Positions 45,568-52,631 of a DNA stretch of 64,000 bases are shown one piece after another. The position numbers and the translations under genes were made by a program. Origin of the DNA: Actinobacteria bacterium OV450 (GTDB taxonomy: Bacteria; Actinomycetota; Actinomycetes; Streptomycetales; Streptomycetaceae); contig LJCW01000231.1 of the NCBI GenBank assembly GCA_001298555.1, positions 1 to 64,000 on the forward strand. The letters are read 5' to 3'. Under the pieces are notes generated by a model that searched no databases, had not been told where the DNA came from, and saw only the letters and a list, made by a program, of their open reading frames with translations. The stretch's first letter is position 1, and every line of letters begins with the position of its first letter.

Positions 45568-46791
45568 TCAGGCGGCGGTCGCCAGGGTGGTGTCGAGCCA
45601 GTCGTAGATGCGGGCGATGGCGTGGCGGATGGCGCCGGGGTGGCAGTGGGCGCCGGCGCCCTCCGCGGCGGTGAAGAGCATAAGGGTCTTGGGGCAGGTG
45701 AGGTGTGCGTAGAGCTGCTCGGGCTGGCCCTTGAAGAACTCGTCCTCCGAGGCGTCGCAGACGAGGGTCGGACACTGGATCTTTTCGGCGATGCCGTCGG
45801 CGAGGGTGTAGTCGAGGTAGGAGGCGTTGAAGGCGCGGGGGGATTCGACTCCCATGACGTACATGCCGTGGTTGAGGGCCCAGCGGGCGATCGGGTCCTT
45901 GGCCATGATCTGTTCGAGGGCGGCGTCGAGTTCCGGGGCGGACTCCGCCCGCAGGAGGCGTTCGGCTTCCTTCCGGTCGCCGGGGATGTTGCGGACGGCC
46001 GTCTCGCCGAGGTCGTAGAGGCCGTCGACGGCTATCAGCGCGGCCAGCCGGTGCTCGAACGCGGCGGCACGGGGGGCGAGTACTCCGCCCATGCTGAGAC
46101 CGAGCAGTCCGATGCGGCTGTTGTCGACCTCCGGGATCGTCTCGGCGAAGTCGACCACCGGGGTGATGACGTTCTCCCAGTCGGGACGGAAGACCATGTC
46201 CTGGTGGTGGCGCGGCCCGGGCATTCCGGGGCCGTCGAAGACCAGCACGGTGTAGCCCCGCTCGACGGCGGCCAGAGCACCGAAGAAGTGCATCTCCTCC
46301 GCCGTGCCGTCGAAGCCGTTGTGCATGATCACCGTCGGCCGGGGGGTGCCCGAGTCGTCGACCCGGTAGAGATAGCCGGGCAGCGTGGTGTTCTCGTAGG
46401 GGATCCGGACCGGCTCGATGCGCGGGCTGGTGTAGAGGGCGGCGGCGGCCCGGAAGCACTCCACGGAGCGGTCGTAGGCGTGGTCGTGACGCGGGTCGCA
46501 GTCCTTGCCGTGGAGGAAGAACTCCGCCGACCGGTAGTAGTTCGAGGCGCGCAGGAACCCGTCGCGGGCGCTGACCCGGTGACCGGCCGCCAGAGCCGCC
46601 TCGGCCTGCGACGACACCCGGCCGGCGGTGGCGAACCACTCGGTGTACCAGCTGTCGTAGTCGCCCTCGGTGATCCGTTCGGCGGTGGAGACGACCTCGC
46701 CGAAGTCGGCCCCGCCGTAGGCGATGTGGCTCATCGAGCGCAGGGTCTCGTACCAGAACTGGGTGTTGTTCGGGAAAAGCAGCTGCTTCAT
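45568..46791 (-). CDS. Alpha/beta hydrolase, dihydropseudooxynicotine-hydrolase-like
   Basis: 407 residues from ATG 46791. An N-terminal helical cap (residues 1-130: WYETLRSMSHIAYGGADFGE) precedes the hydrolase core, with GLSMGGVLAP (nucleophile Ser near 233), DASEDEFFKG (acid) and GAGAHCHPGA (His). The cap plus core matches the 2,6-dihydropseudooxynicotine hydrolase/FrsA-like group, which cleaves C-C or ester bonds. The exact substrate is open. It faces a TetR gene across a 103-bp gap with two palindromes, so it is likely induced by its substrate. Confidence 0.82.
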   Translation of the reverse strand: MKQLLFPNNTQFWYETLRSMSHIAYGGADFGEVVSTAERITEGDYDSWYTEWFATAGRVSSQAEAALAAGHRVSARDGFLRASNYYRSAEFFLHGKDCDPRHDHAYDRSVECFRAAAALYTSPRIEPVRIPYENTTLPGYLYRVDDSGTPRPTVIMHNGFDGTAEEMHFFGALAAVERGYTVLVFDGPGMPGPRHHQDMVFRPDWENVITPVVDFAETIPEVDNSRIGLLGLSMGGVLAPRAAAFEHRLAALIAVDGLYDLGETAVRNIPGDRKEAERLLRAESAPELDAALEQIMAKDPIARWALNHGMYVMGVESPRAFNASYLDYTLADGIAEKIQCPTLVCDASEDEFFKGQPEQLYAHLTCPKTLMLFTAAEGAGAHCHPGAIRHAIARIYDWLDTTLATAA

Positions 46792-46814
46792 GACGGTCTC
46801 CTCGACTCGAACCA

Positions 46815-46834
46815 CAAGCACAGATTTGTGCTTG
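46815..46834. promoter_or_regulatory. Operator candidate 1, hydrolase/tetR
   Basis: Caagcaca/tgtgcttg: 8-bp perfect arms around gatt, 23 bp from the hydrolase start. Second copy at 46865-46884. Confidence 0.7.
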
Positions 46835-46864
46835 CGGAGATGACTGTAGGGCCTTGGGCGCCTG

Positions 46865-46884
46865 GAAGCAAATATCTGTGCTTA
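46865..46884. promoter_or_regulatory. Operator candidate 2, hydrolase/tetR
   Basis: gaAGCAaatatctgTGCTTa, a weaker version of site 1, centred exactly 50 bp from it (about five helical turns) and ten bases from the TetR start. The paired sites suit a TetR repressor acting on both promoters. Confidence 0.6.
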
Positions 46885-46894
46885 TGATGGTGGT

Positions 46895-47488
46895 GTGACT
46901 CAGAAACAACCGGCCCCGCGCATCCGCAGGAGTCCCGAGCAGGTCCGCGCAGCCGTGCACCAGGCGGTCGTGGACCTCCTCTCGGACGCGGCGGGCGAGG
47001 AGCTGAACATCCCCGCGATCGCGCAGCGCGCCGGCGTCAACCACACGAGCGTGTACAGGCGTTGGGGAAGCCTCGACGCACTGCTGGCCGACACGGTCAC
47101 CACCCGCCTCGAACGGGACTCCCCGCTGAAGGACACCGGCACCCTGCGCGGCGACCTCATCGCGTGGGCCGAAGCCAGCGTCGCGAGCATGCGCACGTCC
47201 GAGGGGCGCGCCCTCGTACGCGCCGTCGTCCTGTCCATGCCGAGCGGCGCCCAGGCACAGGGCGAACGGGCCGGACAGTTCCAGCGCCGCATGCGTTCCA
47301 TCGAGCAGATCCGCGAGCGGGCCACGGCCCGCGGCGAGGACCCCCCACCACTGGAACAGATCCTCGACCAGCTGATCGCACCGTTCTACATCCGGACGAT
47401 CTTCGGCATCGACGTGCCGGACACCGGCTACCCGCAACTCCTCGTGGACAGGCTCCTCGGCAGGGCGACCGACCCGGAGGCGGGCTGA
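46895..47488 (+). CDS. TetR-family regulator of the hydrolase
   Basis: 197 residues from GTG 46895. HTH IPAIAQRAGVNHTSVYRRWG, followed by a TetR_C-type domain (GRALVRAVVLSMPSG, DQLIAPFYIRTIFGIDVPD). Same size and HTH style as the TetR at 26890-27471, so the two may be related. The stop codon lies inside the first unit of a 13-bp tandem repeat. Confidence 0.88.
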   Translation: MTQKQPAPRIRRSPEQVRAAVHQAVVDLLSDAAGEELNIPAIAQRAGVNHTSVYRRWGSLDALLADTVTTRLERDSPLKDTGTLRGDLIAWAEASVASMRTSEGRALVRAVVLSMPSGAQAQGERAGQFQRRMRSIEQIRERATARGEDPPPLEQILDQLIAPFYIRTIFGIDVPDTGYPQLLVDRLLGRATDPEAG

Positions 47489-47528
47489 GGAGGCGGGCTG
47501 AGGAGGCGGGCTGAGGAGGCGGGCTGAG
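47477..47528. repeat. 13-bp tandem repeat carrying the tetR stop codon
   Basis: Four perfect units of gaggcgggctgag, then one degenerate unit. The first provides the last codons (EAG) and the TGA of the TetR gene. Unit length is not a multiple of three, so slippage shifts frame but the stop is always kept in unit 1. Confidence 0.85.
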
Positions 47529-47621
47529 GAAGCAGGGCGAGCCGGCGCAGGGTGAGGGCTGCTCCTGAGCGCCTTCGTGCGCGGCATGCAAGTCGCGCGG
47601 AAGGCGCAGTACTGGCCGGGG

Positions 47622-48548
47622 TCAGCGATCGTAGCGGGCTGCCAAGGTGCGTACGGTCGCGGCGATGCGGTCGCGGAGTTCGTCCGGTGCCACCACCTCG
47701 ATGTCCGTGCCCAGCCGCAGGAACTCCCCGTAGGCGTGGTCGAGCGACTCGATCGGCACCCAGGCCTGCGTCCACCCCTCGCTCGCAGGCGGCACGCCGA
47801 GACGGCGGGCGCCCTCCGGGGTGAGCCGTACCAGGGCCTTCCCGGTGTGCAGCCGGGCCCTGAAGTCGGCCAAGTAGCCGTCCCAGTAGGCGGCCAGGTC
47901 GAAGCCGTCCGGGGCGGTGAACTCCTCCAGCGGTCGGATGCCGAGGATCTGGTCGACCCGGTAGGTGCGGACCCCGGAGGGCCCGCCCGCGACCAGGTAC
48001 CAGCGGCCCGCCTTCAGCACGAGCCCGTACGGCTCCACCCGGCGCTCGATCTCCTCCGGCGCCCGCCAGCGCCGGTACCGCAGCACCATGGCCCGCCGCT
48101 CCCACACCGCGGCGGCGGCCGGGGCCAGATGGGGCGTGCGGTCGGCATCGCTGTACCAGCCGGGTGCGTCGAGCAGGAAGCGTTTACGGATACGTTCGGC
48201 GTGCTCGCGCAGCTCCGCCGGAAGCGCGGCACGCAACTTGAGTTGCGCGGTGGCGAGCGCCTCCCCGAGTCCCAGGTCGGCCGCGGCGCCGGGGAGCGCG
48301 GCGAGGAAAGCGGCCTGCGCCTCGTCCGCGGTGAGTCCGGTGAGCCGGGTCCGGTAACCGTCGACCAGCCGGTAGCCGCCCGCGTGTCCGGCGGCGCCGT
48401 ACAGCGGGATGCCGGCGGCGCCGAGCGCCTCGACGTCCCGGTAGACCGTACGGACGGAGACTTCGAGTTCCTCGGCCAATTCCCGGGCGGTCATCCGGCC
48501 CCGGTTCTGGAGCAGGAGGAGCAGAGTGACCAGCCGGCTCGCGCGCAT
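47622..48548 (-). CDS. WYL-domain (YafY-type) transcriptional regulator
   Basis: 308 residues from ATG 48548. DeoR-like HTH at the N-terminus (LVTLLLLLQNRGRMTARELA, EVSVRTVYRDVEALGAAG), WYL domain in the middle (RRVEPYGLVLKAGRWYLVAG, RTYRVDQILGI) and a WCX C-terminal extension (HTGKALVRLTPEGARRLG). These regulators often repress a divergent gene. Here a DUF1579-like/NIPSNAP pair is divergent, with a ctgaca-tgtcag dyad between (48570-48586). The start has no strong ribosome site; it may be leaderless. Confidence 0.88.
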   Translation of the reverse strand: MRASRLVTLLLLLQNRGRMTARELAEELEVSVRTVYRDVEALGAAGIPLYGAAGHAGGYRLVDGYRTRLTGLTADEAQAAFLAALPGAAADLGLGEALATAQLKLRAALPAELREHAERIRKRFLLDAPGWYSDADRTPHLAPAAAAVWERRAMVLRYRRWRAPEEIERRVEPYGLVLKAGRWYLVAGGPSGVRTYRVDQILGIRPLEEFTAPDGFDLAAYWDGYLADFRARLHTGKALVRLTPEGARRLGVPPASEGWTQAWVPIESLDHAYGEFLRLGTDIEVVAPDELRDRIAATVRTLAARYDR

Positions 48549-48569
48549 GCCGCCCAGTATCCACATCCA

Positions 48570-48586
48570 CTGACAGCAGATGTCAG
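48570..48586. promoter_or_regulatory. Operator candidate, WYL regulator
   Basis: CTGACA-(5)-TGTCAG, perfect 6-bp arms, halfway in the 62-bp divergent gap between the WYL regulator and the DUF1579-like gene. Likely site of WYL-protein binding. Confidence 0.6.
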
Positions 48587-48610
48587 GGGACCGTCCCTAA
48601 CCTGCGACGC

Positions 48611-49078
48611 ATGAACGACTTCGACTTCCTGCACGGCTCCTGGGACGTGGCCAATCGCCGTCTCACCGCACCGCTGGCACCGGGCACCGGAACCTGGGTG
48701 GAGTTCCCGGGCCATGCCGTGATCCGGCCGCTGTTCGGGGGCGCCGGCAACATCGACGAGATCACCTTTCCCACCCTCGGCCGCCAGGGAGTGACCCTGC
48801 GGCTGCTCGACCGCCAGACGGGACGCTGGTCGATCCACTGGTCCGACAGCCGGACGGGCCGGCTGGACCCGCCCGTGATCGGTGGCTTCATTGGGGAACG
48901 CGGTGACTTCTACGGTGACGACACCCACGACGGGCGCCCGATCCGAGTGCACTTCACCTGGTACCGCCTCGGTCCGGACCACGCCCGCTGGGAGCAGGAG
49001 TTCTCCGCCGACGACGGCCGCACCTGGGAGCACAACTGGACCATGGACTTCACCCGAACCGGGCGGGCCGGCGCATGA
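48611..49078 (+). CDS. DUF1579-like lipocalin-type protein
   Basis: 155 residues: MNDFDFLHGSWDVANRRLTA, FGGAGNIDEITFPTLGRQGV, LLDRQTGRWSIHWSDSRTGR, FYGDDTHDGRPIRVHFTWYR. The FDFL.G.W...(N/H)R start and the beta-rich body are those of the DUF1579 group; ligand unknown. It overlaps the NIPSNAP gene by four bases (ATGA). Confidence 0.8.
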   Translation: MNDFDFLHGSWDVANRRLTAPLAPGTGTWVEFPGHAVIRPLFGGAGNIDEITFPTLGRQGVTLRLLDRQTGRWSIHWSDSRTGRLDPPVIGGFIGERGDFYGDDTHDGRPIRVHFTWYRLGPDHARWEQEFSADDGRTWEHNWTMDFTRTGRAGA

Positions 49079-49623
49079 GCATCGTCGAACTCCGTCAGTA
49101 CACCCTGCGTCCCGGAGCCCGGGAAACCCTGATCGATCTGTTCGAGCGCGAGTTCGTGACCGGCCAGCAGGCGGTCGGCATCACCGTCGGCGGCCGGTTC
49201 CGCGACCTGGACGACCTGAACCGTTTCGTCTGGCTGCGTTCGTTCCCCGACATGGCGCACCGTCGGCGCTCACTGGAGGCCTTCTACACCGGCCCGGTCT
49301 GGCGGGAGCACCGCGAGGCGGCCAACGCCACCATGACCGACAGCGACGACGTCCTGCTGCTGCGCGGACCCGGCTTCACGCCCGCGCCCGGCGCCCGCGA
49401 GGTGCTGGCAACCGTCTGTCATCCGGCCGCGGCGACCGCCTTCGACGGGTACGCCGCCCGGCACCTGAATCCGGGCCACGCGCTGCACCGCACCGAGCAC
49501 GCCGAGAACGACTACCCGCGCCTGCCGGTCCGCACCGGGGAGGACGTCAGGGTCTGGTTCGGCCCGGCGCAACCACCGCCCTGGCCGAGCCGCAGGCTTC
49601 GGCTCGAACCGGTGACGACCTGA
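49075..49623 (+). CDS. NIPSNAP-family protein
   Basis: 182 residues with two ferredoxin-like halves. MSIVELRQYTLRPGARETLI and FRDLDDLNRFVWLRSFPDMA are the NIPSNAP hallmark (ELR.Y.L.PG....F...F and VWLRS(F/Y)...). It may act on or bind a small hydrophobic molecule. Translationally coupled to the DUF1579-like gene and divergent from the WYL regulator. Confidence 0.85.
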   Translation: MSIVELRQYTLRPGARETLIDLFEREFVTGQQAVGITVGGRFRDLDDLNRFVWLRSFPDMAHRRRSLEAFYTGPVWREHREAANATMTDSDDVLLLRGPGFTPAPGAREVLATVCHPAAATAFDGYAARHLNPGHALHRTEHAENDYPRLPVRTGEDVRVWFGPAQPPPWPSRRLRLEPVTT

Positions 49624-49639
49624 GTCGCGTCCGGCGGAT

Positions 49640-49860
49640 CCGGTCTGGCCCCTGCCGCGCCTCGGCGCAGGGCGCTCACACCCCGAAGTGGAAGCATCCA
49701 GATCGCGCAGCGGGACCGGTCCAGCTCTCCGCGGGCGCCGAGTTCGTCGAGGACCAGGCGGTGGAGCGTGGCCCACTCCCTAACCCTCGACCACTCGGAA
49801 AACCGCCGGTGGGAGGTCGCGCCGGAGGGTCCGAACGAGGCCGCCGCCGGCAGCTGCTGC
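49640..49860 (-). pseudogene. N-terminal fragment of an IS5-family transposase
   Basis: The minus frame reads FGPSGATSHRRFSEWSRVRE, WATLHRLVLDELGARGELDR, SRCAI, then loses frame. In intact relatives the next block would carry the first catalytic Asp. The C-terminal end of the same transposase type lies at 51454-51570, on the far side of the membrane-protein gene. Confidence 0.65.
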
Positions 49861-49932
49861 TGCAGCCAGGTTTTCAACTCTCGCGATCGTGTGCCCAAAT
49901 TTCTCGCCCCGATGATGTGGCTGAGGCGCTGG

Positions 49933-51249
49933 TCAGCGCTGGCTCTTGATCTCACCCAGCGTCTGTTCGACCGGGCCTGCCAAGACGTCGAACAGGCCGT
50001 AGCGGTTCCGCATTTCGCGGATCGTGGGTTCGGATAACGTGCGACCCTCCTCACCCACCGGCGCGATGACCATCACCACGTCTGCACCATGTGGACCAAA
50101 GCGCCAATAGGTAGTGACTCGGCGCCGTTCTCTCGTATAATGATCGATCGCATTATTTTCTTGCATCGGAGCCGTTTGGACGATGACGTCATTCTCTTCA
50201 TGTTCTGCCTTCACCCAATGAGGCAGCTTAACGCCCCTCCACGAGTAGCCGGGCGATCCGAAACCTCCCATAACGAGCTTGTCTTTACGCGCCAGACTCA
50301 CGCTTGCATAGAAGGTCAGCTTTTCGAAATTCGTGTCGATGGGAAGTTGAACAATGGTTCGCGTGAGCGACTCGCCTTTCACCTCGACCCAGTTTCCGGC
50401 GGGAATCCATGGCTGGGCCGCTACCAGCTGGCCGGGCTGGTAGACCTCTCTGCGGGTGAGCGGGTGCTTCTCCCGGTACATGGCCCATTGCTCGGCCCCT
50501 TGGCGCCACTTCGAGGCGGTCACGTCCGTCCGGGTCACCGTCACGTCCTCTCCCATGGCATGGAACTCGGTACCCAGCACATAGAAACTCACATCGCTGT
50601 GGTTCACGAGCTTGATGTCGACCGGCACGGAGAACGCCTTGCGGTCCACGCTGAGCACCGCCTTGCCCACGTCCAGCTGCACGAGAGGGGCGACATCTCG
50701 CCGGTTCGGCTGAAAGAGATACTGATAGCTGAAATTGGCGACCGCCACAATCGTGGAGACAATGAGTGCCGCAGCCACCCGCTTCGGAGTGGGGATCTCA
50801 TCCAGTCTCCGCCACACCAGGATGACAGCCAATAGCGAACCCACGCTGAGCGCAACGGACAGGACCATGTAGCCGACCTTCTCGCCGTCATTCCATGTCC
50901 GAAACGCGAGCAAGACGTTCGTCAACAACGCCACGCCGGTACTGCTCAGCGCGACCACTCCGAAGTTGGATACCGGCCCCCGGACCCAACAGTCCACGAC
51001 CGCAGCAACACCCACGACCATGATGAGGGCCGCCAGCATGAGGGCCACTCCGGTGACGTAACCCGGGAAAGTCAGGCTGTCCCTGAAGTCCTTGAAGCCG
51101 CACCAACCCACCGGTAGCGCCGTCAGGAGCAGAACCAGTACAACCCAGGCCATTTCCGCCCGTGAGTATGTGGATTTCGTAAGGCCACGTCGTACCATCA
51201 CGTGCGCGCCGGAGTGGGACCCCGAGTCGGGCTCTAATGAATTCGTCAC
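49933..51249 (-). CDS. Polytopic membrane protein bracketed by IS fragments
   Basis: 438 residues from GTG 51249 with aggaggtgataat directly before it. Five transmembrane helices in residues 33-190 (for example GYVTGVALMLAALIMVVGVA, KVGYMVLSVALSVGSLLAVI), then a 240-residue beta-rich domain, probably outside (VDIKLVNHSDVSFYVLGTEF). Base use is visibly less G+C-rich than the neighbours and the flanks are transposase fragments, so acquisition is likely. I know no family. The upstream 51250-51453 is A+T-richer and probably holds the promoter. Confidence 0.7.
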   Translation of the reverse strand: MTNSLEPDSGSHSGAHVMVRRGLTKSTYSRAEMAWVVLVLLLTALPVGWCGFKDFRDSLTFPGYVTGVALMLAALIMVVGVAAVVDCWVRGPVSNFGVVALSSTGVALLTNVLLAFRTWNDGEKVGYMVLSVALSVGSLLAVILVWRRLDEIPTPKRVAAALIVSTIVAVANFSYQYLFQPNRRDVAPLVQLDVGKAVLSVDRKAFSVPVDIKLVNHSDVSFYVLGTEFHAMGEDVTVTRTDVTASKWRQGAEQWAMYREKHPLTRREVYQPGQLVAAQPWIPAGNWVEVKGESLTRTIVQLPIDTNFEKLTFYASVSLARKDKLVMGGFGSPGYSWRGVKLPHWVKAEHEENDVIVQTAPMQENNAIDHYTRERRRVTTYWRFGPHGADVVMVIAPVGEEGRTLSEPTIREMRNRYGLFDVLAGPVEQTLGEIKSQR

Positions 51250-51453
51250 ATTATCACCTCCTGACGATGCGCCGGAATTCGATCATTATGCCCCCAGCTG
51301 ATCCACCCGGCCACTATCCACATTCCGCATGTCGGCCTAAACTTATTGAATCTTGGAGAGCAGCCGGAGTACGCCAGAAACAGGCAATAGCGCTCGGCGA
51401 GCGCGATCTGACGGTTGGAGGCTCGTCGACTGATCACCCGGTCGGATGGTGCC

Positions 51454-51850
51454 TTATTTGGTGAGACGGCGGCAGTTGAGGCAAATGTGGACTGCGGCTA
51501 CGCCGACGAAGGCGAGGAAGTGTTCTGCCTTGCATTCGTAGCGGCGGTGGAGCCGACGGCAGCCGGCGAGCCAGGACATGGTCCTCTCGACGACCCATCG
51601 CTCCAGCCCGGCCTGGGCTGCTGGTCGACGCGGGGCGCCGAGAAGGCGGGCCATGCGCGGGGCGTCATAGCCGGCGTCGAAGACGATCAGGATGTCCGGC
51701 GTCGGTGTTCGGCGTTGCCCTCCTCCTGATCGCGTCCTGATCGCGTCCTGATCGCGCAGGAGGGGGGCTGGTCCTTCTCCGGTGAGGGACGACCAGGCCG
51801 GTGCCCAGGTAGGCGTCATCCGCGATCAGCGTCGTTCCGGCCCCCTTGGT
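51454..51850 (-). pseudogene. Mosaic of at least two transposase fragments
   Basis: From the right: TLIADDAYLGTGLVVPHRR (an IS5-group DDE block), then in another frame TPDILIVFDAGYDAPRMARL (the start of a different transposase type), then LERWVVERTMSWLAGCRRLH and HFLAFVGVAAVHICLNCRRL (the C-terminus of an IS5-family transposase). Three copies of an 11-base motif (tgatcgcgtcc, 51727-51755, last one imperfect) mark one junction. No intact element remains. Confidence 0.65.
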
Positions 51851-52557
51851 GGGCAGGTCCGACTCCCGACCCCGTCGAGGAGGCAGGCCAGGCCGAACTC
51901 GAAGGAATGGTCGAAGCCGTGGTCCTCGGCCTCGACGACCCGGCGGGCGAACTGCGGGTAGGCACCGCTCTCGACGATCCGGTGGATGTACGGACTGACG
52001 CTGTCGCGCCACTGCTCCTCGGTCATACCGGTGCGGCGCTGCGCCTCCTGCTCGGCGAGTTCACGGGAGACGACGCCGATGACGTAGTCGAAGACCAGCG
52101 AGACGACGTCGGAGGCCAGGGTGATGTCCTCGGTCGCCGCGCCGGCCGCGGCGAGCGCGTGGTCCATCTGCCGCAGCGAGTTGGGGCCGAGGGCGGGGCG
52201 GGTTGCCAGCACGCTGCCCAGCCACGGGTGGCGCAGCAGTGCGGCTCGCTGCCCACGCGCGACGTCGGCCAGGTCGGTGCGCCAGTTCCCGGTGAGCGGC
52301 TTCGGTGCCGCCACTGCCCGCGCGGTGTCGATCATGAGCTCCAGGAGCTCGTCGCGCCCGGCGACGTACCGGTAGAGCGAGGTGGTGCCGGACTGGAGGT
52401 CGCCAGCGACGCGGCGCATGGAGAGCGCGTCCAGCCCTTCGGCGTCGGCGATGCCGATCGACACCTCCACGATTCGCTCGATGCTCAGCACCTGCCGCTT
52501 GGGGGCGTGCCGTTCCTTGCTCCAGACCAGCGCGGGAGCTGACTTCTCTTCGGCCAT
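51826..52557 (-). CDS. TetR regulator with IS-replaced C-terminus
   Basis: 243 residues from ATG 52557. HTH LSMRRVAGDLQSGTTSLYRY, Tet-repressor-type C-domain (RHPWLGSVLATRPALGPNSL, SRELAEQEAQRRTGMTEEQW, HSFEFGLACLLDGV). After LDGV the last residues (GSRTCPPRGPERR) come from the adjacent transposase remnant, so the end was replaced; the fold should survive. Divergent from the FAD monooxygenase across a gap with overlapping palindromes. Confidence 0.85.
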   Translation of the reverse strand: MAEEKSAPALVWSKERHAPKRQVLSIERIVEVSIGIADAEGLDALSMRRVAGDLQSGTTSLYRYVAGRDELLELMIDTARAVAAPKPLTGNWRTDLADVARGQRAALLRHPWLGSVLATRPALGPNSLRQMDHALAAAGAATEDITLASDVVSLVFDYVIGVVSRELAEQEAQRRTGMTEEQWRDSVSPYIHRIVESGAYPQFARRVVEAEDHGFDHSFEFGLACLLDGVGSRTCPPRGPERR

Positions 52558-52570
52558 GGCGCCCATCATA

Positions 52571-52606
52571 CTCATGTGGGTACAGTGTTCCCACATGAGG
52601 GAACAC
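52571..52606. promoter_or_regulatory. Overlapping palindromes between tetR and monooxygenase
   Basis: Dyad 1: ctcatgtggg (52571-52580) with cccacatgag (52590-52599), perfect. Dyad 2: gtgttccc (52585-52592) with gggaacac (52599-52606), perfect. The two overlap, so binding at one could exclude or assist the other. Gap length between start codons is 74 bp. Confidence 0.75.
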
Positions 52607-52631
52607 CGTTCCCGTCAAGAGGGGGGAAGCC

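Noticed and set aside
45389..47587. 732-codon minus-strand open frame
   Set aside because: It runs out of frame through the alpha/beta hydrolase and antisense to the TetR gene; composition is Arg/Pro/Gly-rich as expected from a shadow frame in high-G+C DNA.
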